64,000 nt of DNA from AP-15 sp963736715. Lineage in GTDB: Bacteria > Pseudomonadota > Alphaproteobacteria > ATCC43930 > CGMCC-115725. A model generated the notes under the pieces. It did no database searches. It was given only the letters and a program-made list of their open reading frames with translations, and was not told where the DNA came from. A program made the position numbers and the translations under genes. The stretch covers positions 89,656 through 153,655 of the forward strand of contig CAVTQA010000045.1 in assembly GCA_963736715.1 (NCBI GenBank), given 5' to 3'. Shown piece after piece: positions 55,546 to 64,000 of this stretch. Numbering within the stretch: the stretch's first letter is position 1; each line of letters begins with the position of its first letter.

Positions 55546-56655
55546 CTGCCTCTCTGCATGCCAGCCGGATCAAACCCGCAGTCCGAAGAGCCACGATGCC
55601 GACCGGAATTGGCGCCAAACCCGAAGGGTAGGTCGTTCGAACCGTGGCTGACCATGCAGATTGCGGCAACTGCCACGGCGAACCGGTATTTTTTTGCGGT
55701 CGGGGGTCGTCGGGTGGCCGCAGCAGCGCTGCCGAGGGCGACTCTCCGAACAGCGACCGATACGCCACCGAGAAGCGCCCTAATTCCCAGAAGCCGTAGC
55801 TTGTCGCAATCTCGGTCACGCTCGCCGCCGCCGGGTCGGCCATTCGCAGCGTTCGGCGGGCGAGATGCATCCGGCGCAGCCACAAATACCGCGTCGGACT
55901 CATGCCCAGATGTTCCTGGCAGCAGGCGCGGAGGGTGCGGCTGGATGCCCCCGCGGCCGCGCAGAGCTCCGCCACGTACAGGGTGCGATCGGGGTTTGCC
56001 TCCAGCAGCTCTTCCAATCGCCGCATTATCACTGCGTGGCGGTGGTGGGCGCTGCTGGTCTCGGCGGTCTCTCCGCCACTCAGGCACGACACCATCGCCT
56101 GCACAAGGCCCTGCTCCAGCGCCCGGGCTACCTCGGGGTGTGCCAGGATGTCAGGCGCGGTCTTGGCGAGATGGCCGGCCGCTTCATGCAGGCTCGACAG
56201 CCGGGCAAGGAAAGCAGGAGGCGGGCTGATGAACTGCGTTAAAGGGGTGCAATAAATTCGCGACCGGTGATGACTTGGCAGGCGGCGGCAAGATCCCTCA
56301 AACTCAGCGACATAGCACCCCAATGACAGGCCCCCGAGGATCGGAAGTGGACCGGCAAACCGAATCCGATGACGATGATCCCGTGTTGTGGCAGTTCCCT
56401 GCCATCGAAATGCATGGCTGGTTGATTTTGATTAGTGCCAAAAACAATCGCGGGCCGTTCCCCGCTCGGCGAGACGTTCAGGATGCGCGGCAGACTTTCG
56501 TCGCCGCGCTGCATCCACAGGCGGTGGAGTTCAATGCGCGTCAACTCGGCACGGTATTCGCCGCGACCGGTGACGACGCCCTCTACCCGGGAGCGTCGAA
56601 TGTTCGCGTGGTACGCATCGGGGTCGGTGAAGGTCACAACGGCACTGTCCGGCAT
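55505..56655 (-). pseudogene. AraC family regulator 3, one frameshift
   Basis: The start at 56655 (MPDSAVVTFTDPDAYHANIR) matches regulator 1. The frame breaks near 56245 (after GREFIAPL) and continues as TQFISPPPAFLARLSSLHEA, then the two helix-turn-helix elements (LYVAELCAAAGASSRTLRA and EIATSYGFWELGRFSVAYRS). Both recognition helices are intact. Joined length would be about 330 residues. The C-terminal about 60 residues after SAALLRPP are longer than in regulator 1. Confidence 0.75.
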
Positions 56656-57304
56656 ACCAAAAGCCCCCCGTTTTCGGATCCGGGGCCATCCCGCCCGGCT
56701 TTGCAGCTCGATACTAGGGCTTAAATAGTCCTGAATGGGTGATAGTTATGTGTCACTCCATGCTTGGATCGGCGACGGCGCGCTTTGCGTCGCCATCTTG
56801 GCGACAAGTTCGAAGCGATCGAGAACGGTTTATTGGCGATTAACCCGACCGATTTCCCGGCCGGAAATCGATTTTGTCCCGTGTTTTCGCTGCGTGGCAG
56901 GGAAAACGCGCGGATAGGTCAGAAGGTTCATCGGTCAGCGCGCGCATAGGACATCCGGTGGCGATCTCGGGGGTCGTGGGCGTCCGCCGCACCGCCCTTG
57001 CCGCGTAGTCCAAGCCCGAGCGCTTGTGAAGAATACAACGTTTAGGTAAAATTCGAGCCAGTGAATATTCAGCTCACGCGAGGTTGAGCATTACGCATGC
57101 GGATCACCAGGTATTGCATCAGCACCCGTGCTCATTGGCGCGAAGGCGCGACATGGTCATCGGCGACGCCCGGCGTCGCCCCACAGCGCATCTACAGTGG
57201 CCTGGGCGCGCGATTTTTCTCTGCTGCCCTGATTCGAACCCCGCCCAGAAGGACGGCTCGGCGGCTGCAGCCCTGCGTCCATCCACCCGACTAGCACAAA
57301 ACTC
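56656..57304. other. Intergenic, no gene seen
   Basis: 649 bp between AraC regulator 3 and the TolC-like gene, containing the divergent promoters of both. Short open frames on the + strand lack motifs. Inverted repeats are few, apart from gcgacgcccggcgtcgc near 57160-57176, a hairpin candidate. Confidence 0.5.
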
Positions 57305-58770
57305 TTGAAGAGGTTGTCGCCCGGCTTGGCCTGTCTGTTGGCGGCCTGCGGGGCGATCCAGCCGAAGCTGGCAATCGATCCAAATGTGCTCGCGCCGCCG
57401 ACCGCGACAAGATCATGGGTGCCGGAAGAGGCGACGCGGATTCCCGTTGGGAATGCCACGCTGAATGCATTTTCTGCTCGGTCGGCTCCATCTGCCGCGG
57501 CAATTCAGCCTAGGCAGGTCTACGATCTGCCGAATTTGATCGATCTTGCCCAGCAGACAAACCCCGAAACGCGTGCGGCATGGGAATCAACGCGCGCCTT
57601 CGCGGCCACGCTCGGGATTGCCGAAGGCGCCTATCTGCCGACGCTCGCTGCCATTGGCATGGCCAGCTACACCTTTCTGCCGAGTTACGACAGGATGGGG
57701 CCGTTTGTGGTTCGCACGGGTGTGCTGGAGCCGTTGCTGCGGCTGGATTGGCTGTTGCTCGACTTCGGTCGACGCACCGCGGATCTCGACAGCGCGTCAC
57801 AGACCCTCCTTGCCGCCAATTTGCAGTTCAACCGCAAGCAGCAGAGCGTGATATTCGCTGTGCAGAAAGCGTATTTTGTGCTCGATTCCGGCCGCGCCCG
57901 TGTTACGGCACGAGAGACGGCGCTGAAGGCTCCGGCCGCGGCGGAACAGGCGACTGATATCCGCAGCCGCAGCGGTCTCGCCTCGGTTACCGATGCGCTC
58001 CTCGCGCATCAAGTGGTATTGCAACAGCAATTCGATATCCCAGTGCACGCCGAGACGTGCACGCCGCCGAGGCACAGCTGGCGCAGGCGATCGGGATTTC
58101 TCCTGTTTCCCTGACGCAGGTTGCATCACTCTCTTCCCTGCCGCTGCCCGAGGGACTGCTGGCGTCGGTGGATGCACTGCTCCAGCAGGCCGTTTCCGCC
58201 CGCCCGGACCTCGCCGCAAAGTTCGCGGATGTGAGAGCACGCGAAGCGGAACTCGAACGGGCTCGTGCCGACTATCTGCCGAAATTATCTGCGAACGGCA
58301 CATTGGGCCGCGTCGACCGCGAATTGGACAGCCTAAGTCTGGGCCCCCACGGCACGACGTTTTATGCCAACCCGAAGACCTGGAGCGTAGAGCTTGAGCT
58401 CAGCTGGGAGTTGTTCGACGGCTTCATTCGGGACAACCGGGTGCGCGAGGCCAAGGCGCGACGCGACCAGGCGAGGGCCGATCTCGATGCACTGCAACTC
58501 GCAAGCCAGGCCGAGGTTTGGACCGCTTATGCCGATTTCCAATCGGCCCTTTCGCAGCACCAGTTCGCCGTCGCCCTCGTTGCCACGACGAAGTCTGGGT
58601 ACGAAAGCGCGCTGACCGGCTACGGCAGTGGAATCATCAATTTCGTCGACCTCCTTGCTGCCGAGCGGGATTACGCGCGCGCACTCGCCGTCGAGGTCGA
58701 CACTCGCGCTGCCATCCTCGACAGCGCGGCCGCGCTCGCCCTAGCCTGCCGGAACAACCGCAAATTAGGA
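57305..58770 (+). pseudogene. TolC-like outer-membrane efflux lipoprotein (MdtP type), one frameshift
   Basis: A TTG start at 57305 gives a lipobox (LAACG near residue 14). The two efflux repeats follow, with LIDLAQQTNPETRAAW then LLRLDWLLLDFGRRTADLD. The frame breaks near 58045 and continues as RDVHAAEAQLAQAIG, then LELSWELFDGFIRDNRVREA and YGSGIINFVDLLAAERDYAR. Joined length is about 485. It forms the outer-membrane duct of a tripartite pump. The neighbouring MdtN/O-like genes converge on it. The exact stop is uncertain, near 58760-58770. Confidence 0.8.
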
Positions 58771-59813
58771 TTGGTGTTCGTCCTGCTGCTCCACCAACGG
58801 AGCCAGCAGCAGCGCAATCAGCGCGGTAACCAAAACCCCCACAAAGCTCCGACGACATTCAACAGGCTGGGGACGATATCGATCGTAAATCGGAGATCCA
58901 GCAATAGTACCAGAGTTACTGCGACCGCGCCCGGCACGGCGGCAAAGGCGATGCGTGGACCGCCATGCGCGACCCAACCCGCCGCAAAATAGCAGCTCCC
59001 CGCGAGCGCGGCAAAAAAGCCGAGATCGTCCATCAACGGAGCCCCAACTGCTATTATCAGCAAGGCGAGCGCGGCGCAGCTCGCAGCGCCAAGCTGGCGC
59101 AGCGGCATTCTCCGCCAGACCGCCCGCAGATCCGGATCGGCGGTGAGGAGGACCGCAATGACCCCGGTGCGGATTTCGGGCAGATTGATCGTGTTGTAGA
59201 ACAGCATCTGTAGGCCGATTGCGCTCAGCGCGAGCAGCCCAAAGCCAACCAATTCTCTTCGTCCGGGGGGCACCGGGACGTCTTCGCGGCTGGCTGGCGG
59301 CACGAATAGGCCGCTCGCCGCCGCGACCGCCCATGCTGTACCGGCGAGGGCGAGCGCATTGAATAGCGCGGCGCGGATTGCTGCCTCCGGATCGGGCAGG
59401 TAGGCAGGCTCGGCAAAGGACAGGACCAGCGCGGCCAGGATCAAGGCCGCCCGCGCAGAGGTGAGGCGGGAAAGCACCAGCAGCACCGTCAACGCTGCAC
59501 ATTGCAGCGGCAAGTAGAGCCAGGGCTGATCGTAGGTGGTGACAGCAAGCAGGATCGCGAAACCGGCGCCGAGGACCGCGGCGCCAGTCGCTTCGATAGC
59601 CTGGCGGAACGGGCCGTGTGCCGATGGCACGGTCAGCAGCAGGATGCCGGCGAAGACCAGCACTGGATACGGAATGCGGAAAGTGACGGTCGCGATAACC
59701 CCGATCACCGCCAGACCGGTAAAGCTCAGAGTAGCGATCCAACGCTCTCGTGAGGGCGCCAGCTCCCGGCGGATGAAACGCAGCGACGGTTCCTCGGACG
59801 AGGAGGCGGTCAC
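58765..59813 (-). pseudogene. FUSC-family inner-membrane transporter (MdtO-like), C-terminal frameshift
   Basis: The frame from 59813 encodes about nine to ten hydrophobic spans in two halves, as in FUSC/DUF2955 aromatic-acid or drug exporters. After SLLNVVGALWG the frame runs out at 58818; a missing G at the GGGG near 58838 restores VGVLVTALIALLLAPLVEQQ to a stop at 58765. Joined length is about 349. It is the inner-membrane component of the YtcA-MdtNO-like system. Confidence 0.8.
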
Positions 59814-59828
59814 GGTCAGCCGGAGATT

Positions 59829-60900
59829 TCACTGTGCGGGGGCGACGGGCATGCCCGGAACGCTCAACGGTTTGCCGTCCGGCGGGAAGCCGGTAATCGT
59901 CGCGACGGCGGTCATCCCCATACGAAACGGGGCGTTGGCCGACGGCGCATCAAGGATGATCCGCACCGGAATGCGTTGTGCGAGGCGTGCCCAATTGAGC
60001 GTTGGATCAATCTTGGGTAGGAGCCCCGCTGCCTGTCCGGAGGGCGACAGGACGCTCCAGGCGATCCCCTGCACGACGCCGTGAAAAGTGCGGGCCGGGA
60101 TAGCCGACGAGGTTCACCCGCGCTTCCATGCCCGGTCCGATCGCCGGCAACAGGGTCTCACGTAAGTTCCCCAGCACGTACCACATCCGACGGTCGACCA
60201 ATGCGAAGACGCGCTCGCCAATGTGAGCATAATCGCCCAGAGAGATATTGAGGTTAGTCACCAGCCCCTTGAAGGGCGCACGGACATAGCAATACTCGAC
60301 ATTCAGCTCGGCCAGCCGGACGCGCGACTTGGCCGTCTCCAGCCTGCCGTTCACATCCCCCTGTTGCGCCAGCAGCTTCTCCTGCTGCGCCAACTGGGAT
60401 TGGGCGTGCTGAACCGCGGCATCGAGCGACCTGGCCTTTGTGACCGCTTCTTGATATTGGTCGGCGCTGATGAACCGGCCGCCGAGGAGCGGTTCCAGCC
60501 GGCCGGCGTGGGTGTGCGCATAACCCATGTCCGCCCGCAACCGGGCGACTTCTGCGCCCGCGGCCGCTATAGCCTGCTCGATGCCGCCGACTTCTGCCTG
60601 GGCGAGGATAAGCTCGCCCCGCGCACGGTGCACCTCGGCTTCGTATGGCCGCGGATCGACGACAAAGAGAAGATCGTTCTCCTCGACCGGCTGATTGTCG
60701 ACGACATTCAGCTGTACCAGCGGGCCTTCTACGTGCGGCGCGATCCCGATCACGTTTGCGCTGACATAAGCATCATCAGTGCGCGGATTTCCGCTGCTGG
60801 TGCCCGCGGCCATCACCGCCGCTGCAACGCCGGTCACGACAATCGCCAACCCGATCAGCCGCCCGAGAACGCGTAGAGGCCAGGGCGCTTGGCCGCTCAT
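59829..60900 (-). pseudogene. HlyD/EmrA-type membrane-fusion protein (MdtN-like), one frameshift
   Basis: The frame from 60900 has one N-terminal span (VLGRLIGLAIVVTGVAAAVM), then the biotinyl-lipoyl-like parts (TDDAYVSANVIGIAPHVEG, NQPVEENDLLFVVDPRPYE) and a coiled-coil. It shifts near 60093 (an extra C in cccggccc) and continues as RTFHGVVQGIAWSVLSPSG to the stop at 59829. Joined length is about 357. It bridges the inner-membrane pump and the TolC-like duct. Confidence 0.82.
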
Positions 60901-60902
60901 CT

Positions 60903-61157
60903 TCAACCGCGGTAAAGCAGGAGCCAGAGCCCGCAGGAGTAGGCGACGATGAGCATCGGGTATACCAGAAGGAGCGGACCCAGATGCGGCTCCAGGCCGG
61001 ACCAAGAGAAGACAAGGCGGGAAACGACCGTGATGAGGATGCCGCACACCAGACACGGCACCCAGGCCGGCCAATAGGCACCCCAAAGGTTGACCAGCGG
61101 CGTGCAGCAGAGACTAATATCCGTCACACCGTGTCCCCATCCCGACAATCTTATCAT
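60903..61157 (-). CDS. YtcA family small membrane protein
   Basis: An 84-residue protein matching YtcA: PLVNLWGAYWPAWVPCLVCG, then HLGPLLLVYPMLIVAYSCG, with two spans. YtcA precedes mdtN in E. coli and the same order appears here (2-bp gap to the MdtN-like gene). Its role is unknown. The start ATG is at 61157. Confidence 0.82.
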   Translation of the reverse strand: MIRLSGWGHGVTDISLCCTPLVNLWGAYWPAWVPCLVCGILITVVSRLVFSWSGLEPHLGPLLLVYPMLIVAYSCGLWLLLYRG

Positions 61158-61401
61158 ACCACACGTCGTGCGGCGGGGCTAGGCGCAGGCGCACTTCGCG
61201 TCGACGAGACAAAGGGGCGAGACCAGAAAAATTCCCGCCACCTTGGAGATCTCGCCAGGTCCGGGCCCGAGAAACACGACCAACTTCCCACAGTGGGGGA
61301 TGCGGTGTGCCCTCAATGGGTGGGGACGTGCTGTGGTCGGAGATCGTCTCATATGTCGCATCCAGTCGATCCGAATGTCTGCGAGGCTGGCAGCCGGCTC
61401 T

Positions 61402-61602
61402 TTACCAACGGAGCGCGCAATGCGCCGGCCTGAACTTGCCGTGCGGAGCATAGCCATCCGGCTCCCAATAATAACCGGTGGGGCAAGTGTATGCAGCCGA
61501 CACGGTTTGCGGAGCGCTGGCGCGTGCCTCGTGATCCGCTGCGACGGGTACCGCTCCCGCGGAGAGCGGGATTGCCGTCGCGATAAGGGCACCAGTCAAC
61601 AT
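61402..61602 (-). CDS. Small secreted protein with CPxGYYWEPxGY motif
   Basis: A 66-residue protein with a signal peptide (MLTGALIATAIPLSAGAVPV) and a mature CPTGYYWEPDGYAPHGKFRP core seen in small exported proteins of Rhizobiales. The function is unknown. An out-of-frame ATGCGATTGCACGCC lies 17 bp upstream, so the real start might be there with one base missing. Confidence 0.6.
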   Translation of the reverse strand: MLTGALIATAIPLSAGAVPVAADHEARASAPQTVSAAYTCPTGYYWEPDGYAPHGKFRPAHCALRW

Positions 61603-62044
61603 AAGGCGTGCAATCGCATTTTGCTTCTCCTACTGCATCGCGAGCGGCCCGTCAAAGGCCAGGTTTCGCAGCCAAGGAATTAGGTCGTTGGCGCTCCAAG
61701 CCCAGTTAAGCCGGGTAAGAATGAGTGAAACTCCATAACAAATCATCGTCGTCGCCGCGAAAGCGTCCATGCCAACAGCTGCGGCCTTGCCACCCTAGAT
61801 TCCCGCTTTCGCGGGAACGACGGTCTACCGACCCGACAGCAACGAAAGCCGCGGTTCACCTCTGGAAACTGCGCTGCCGATCAGTGGGTCGGGGTGTAGT
61901 TTGGCGCAACGGCGACAGGTCGTGCTGGCGGGCGCCTTGCTGACGCCGGGCGCGATATCGCCCACATTGCCGCGAAGAACCCCGGCTATTAGCCTACAAC
62001 GTTTCAACTGTGATGGGCGGATTGGATTACGGGCCCAGCCGCGG
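61603..62044. other. Intergenic with a REP-like palindrome
   Basis: 442 bp with no convincing gene. It contains a REP pair at 61746-61822 (gtcgccgcgaaagcg and the tcccgctttcgcgggaacga arm), the same family as at 0.6 and 10 kb. Short open frames here are not supported by motifs. Confidence 0.55.
61746..61822. repeat. REP-like paired palindrome
   Basis: Two arms, gtcgtcgccgcgaaagcg (near 61747) and tcccgctttcgcgggaacga (near 61801), about 45 bp apart. One arm is decayed (gtcgccgcgaaagcgtcc). Same family as 623-703. Confidence 0.7.
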
Positions 62045-62209
62045 TTAATCGAGCGCAAGAACCAGGGCGATGATTATAGCCCAGCCGCCCAGCGAGAGAA
62101 CGCCGATGCAACAAATCGCTGCACGTAGCGGGAGCCTCTCGATGCGCCTCCTCTCGGGTAGGGAAGTAGCGACCGGCGTCGAAATTAGGATGTGCAATTC
62201 TCTCGGCAT
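62045..62209 (-). CDS. Small putative membrane protein
   Basis: A 54-codon frame from ATG at 62209 (MPRELHILISTPVATSLPER), with one hydrophobic segment near the C-terminus (AICCIGVLSLGGWAIIIALV). The length and composition fit the many tiny membrane proteins of this group. No family and no ribosome-binding site evidence; uncertain. Confidence 0.4.
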   Translation of the reverse strand: MPRELHILISTPVATSLPERRRIERLPLRAAICCIGVLSLGGWAIIIALVLALD

Positions 62210-62479
62210 CGTCCCATCAGTTCCTGCCAGCACCACATAATGCGCTCGGTCCTGATCCAGGACCGGCCGCTGGCGGACCCGGTGCGGGAGAAGGATCACC
62301 GGGTCGGTTGATCGTGGATGTAGGCCTGGCCGTTACAAACCGTCTTGGTGGCCGGGATAATGACGGCCTCCGGACTACGATCTCGATGAATATAGGGCGG
62401 ACCGCACCCGCCTCCCGAGTAAACTGTGGTCAAGAATGGTAAATTACCGATGACAGCGGCATCTCGATTCAGGACGGGC

Positions 62480-63406
62480 TAAATTGTATCCTTGCCAATG
62501 CCGATTTAAGCGTGTCAGCGCCGCGTTGCAGCGCCTCACGCTCCTCGTCGGAAGTGGCGGCTCGATGTCTTGGCCGCGCCGCTGCGTCCGAGAATGCTCG
62601 GCAAAGACAGCGTGACCCCGTATGCCTCGTTGTACGAGGCGATCGGAATGACAGCCGGCTCATTCCGCAACAGGATTCCGCAATGCGCGCGGACGCCATC
62701 CCAATACCGTGCTGACTGGCTCCAATGCCTTCGATTATCGTAATGTTGGCGTACCGGACTTCCCGCTCGATCTCGTGTCGAAACTCTTGCCGGTTTTGCC
62801 CCGAATTCGCTCCGGCAGCTCTAATACCGGCTTTCCCGCGATGCGGGCAGAAGACCAGAGGAACACCTCGGTCGTGCCGTGCTCGCCGACGATCTGCGCA
62901 TCGACACAAGCCGGGCTTACTCCGGCCCCCGCGCCAAGTGAAACCGGAAACGCAAGCTGTCGAGATATGTCCCGGTACTGAGAACGCGCTCGTGCCCCAG
63001 CATGCGAACCACATCGGCCAGCGGATCCGGAGGATCGGTGACGACAAGGACGAGCGCCTGCGGCGCCACTGCGTGAAGCTGCGGAACGATGTCTTGTAGA
63101 TTGCGGCATTGGTGTCAAGCAGCCTCAGCCTGCCCGCAGGGTCATTCCGATCGGTAGCGCCGCCCGTCTTTTCGTTTGCGCCGGCCGTGATCATACCAAC
63201 GCGGCGCCTTCGAGATCGGAATAGTCGCCGGCGCGCAGCTCGGCATAAGGGCACAACACGGCGCCGTATTGGACGTCGGTTACCAGACCTTCTGCCTTCT
63301 TTTGATCTCGGTTCACCACCACGATTTCGCGTGCGCAGCCGCGCGCGACCAGAGCGGTCAAACACGCGGAACCAACTGCGCCCGCGCCGATTATTCCTAC
63401 TTTCAT
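62480..63406 (-). pseudogene. L-lactate dehydrogenase-like gene, several frameshifts
   Basis: The start at 63406 gives MKVGIIGAGAVGSACLTALV, the NAD-binding motif, and GLVTDVQYGAVLCPYAELRA. Then pieces in other frames follow: MITAGANEKTGGATDRNDPA, the DPPDPLADVV region, VSPACVDAQIVGEHGTTEVF (catalytic His in GEHG) and IIEGIGASQHGIGMASARIA. At least three shifts separate them. The parent is a lactate/malate dehydrogenase of about 310 residues that interconverts pyruvate and lactate. Confidence 0.75.
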
Positions 63407-63432
63407 TTCACTGTCTTCCCGTGCACCTGTGA

Positions 63433-63930
63433 TTATTGCGGGTGATAAGCCAATGTCGGGAGATATGCCTGTGCCAGCTGCGGCGACATCGTCAGGATAC
63501 CGAAGGTATTGGGTGCGAAACCCCAACCTGCCTCCGGATAGCCCTCCTGCCAGCTGGCCAGCCACTGGATTTGAGATAGGTCTGCGTCCCAGGCGCCAGC
63601 TGTACGGTATCGGCCTGACCAGTTGGCAGGCCGTAAGGCTGCACTGTAAACCTGTAGGTTCCTGGCCGGAAAATCGCGATAGAATTCGGTTCCTGCCGGA
63701 ATATCGCCGATAGGTGTGCCATTCGCGTAAATCATCGGCGCTGCTGCCCATACATTGCCATTGAGCGAGCCCGCCGGCCGCAGAAACCAAACCCGCGCCG
63801 TTCCCGGCGCGAGCGCCGGGGTCTGCGTCTTCCGCGGCCGCCACAAGGGGCTGCGGCAGCGAGACTGGCGAGCATTGGGAGAGACAGGCCAACCAGTGGG
63901 GATTACGGGGCGGGATCTGCGCATGGTCAT
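63433..63930 (-). pseudogene. Exported hypothetical protein, several frameshifts
   Basis: Two overlapping frames together give ARVWFLRPAGSLNGNVWAAA, then MIYANGTPIGDIPAGTEFY, GTYRFTVQPYGLPTGQADTV, and QIQWLASWQEGYPEAGWGF ending LAYHPQ. This resembles DUF2846-type lipoproteins or exported proteins. The signal peptide (LPMLASLAAAAP) is in a third frame. Intact length would be about 165 residues. Function unknown. Confidence 0.6.
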
Positions 63931-64000
63931 TCTCTGATAGCAGGTGATGCGCCGCTAACGCGATCGCGGAGTAATTTGTTGCCGATCCCGCGCCCTGCGA

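Noticed and set aside
57160..57176. gcgacgcccggcgtcgc dyad as a terminator
   Set aside because: It lacks a following T-run and lies between divergent genes; kept only as a hairpin candidate.
1..64000. Search for CRISPR arrays, tRNA, rRNA and prophage genes
   Set aside because: No regularly spaced repeats, no cloverleaf or rRNA core sequences, and no capsid, terminase or integrase genes were found by eye.

Overview
The window is a high-GC bacterial chromosome segment, almost certainly from an alphaproteobacterium of the Rhizobiales/Bradyrhizobium-like type. The evidence is a SciP-type (DUF1153) gene at 14.7 kb, a PhaP-type phasin, and housekeeping genes (metF, metH, pyrE, a pdh-type operon) of alphaproteobacterial character. 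I found no rRNA, tRNA, CRISPR array or phage structural genes. Short palindromic repeats with a ccgcgaaagcggg core are scattered at about 0.6, 10 and 61.7 kb.

Layout. (1) 0-8.4 kb: metF (5' truncated by the window) and metH, then a small accessory insert carrying a mobile-element-type small protein and a one-polypeptide type IIG restriction-modification enzyme. The insert is bounded by a second, decayed copy of the metH 3' end, fused to the start of a histidine-phosphatase gene. (2) 8.4-12.4 kb: leftward operon for a 2-oxoacid dehydrogenase (E1 alpha, E1 beta, E2) plus yccF. The E1 beta-E2 gap holds a nested palindromic repeat and a 168-bp MITE-like element; E2 carries a frameshift. (3) 12.5-28 kb: mostly ordinary metabolism: GMC oxidoreductase, a VOC protein, SciP, a threonine-synthase-like enzyme with a coupled GNAT, a Rieske ring-hydroxylating dioxygenase operon, pyrE, an osmoprotectant-type permease, a homoserine-acetyltransferase-like hydrolase and a phasin. 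Several relics lie between them (IS481, baeRF, S1/P1 nuclease).

(4) 28-57 kb: a leftward accessory region built from repeated gene families. It has three Cys-type arylsulfatases, two formylglycine-generating-enzyme (FGE) genes (one intact, one wrecked), two DUF202 genes, two copies of an uncharacterised periplasmic family, two OmpA-type lipoproteins, one and a fraction copies of pqiA, and three related AraC regulators. It also has a methyltransferase, an SDR dehydrogenase, an MscS-type channel, pqiB/pqiC, a beta-barrel protein and a truncated patatin. An IS1595-family element sits exactly inside the HxHxDH metal-binding motif of a metallo-beta-lactamase-fold gene, with a clean 8-bp target duplication. 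The intact core (two sulfatases, FGE, SDR, methyltransferase) looks like a working sulfate-ester desulfation module.

(5) 57-64 kb: a YtcA-MdtN-MdtO-like efflux operon facing a TolC-like gene, then small secreted/membrane proteins, a broken lactate-dehydrogenase-like gene and a broken exported protein.

Beyond 24 kb an unusual share of recognisable genes carry single-base frameshifts, often at runs of two to four G or C. Some are true decay (internal deletions, IS insertion, many hits per gene). Others could be sequencing or assembly indels. Frameshifted genes are listed as pseudogenes with the inferred shift position so a reader can rejoin them.
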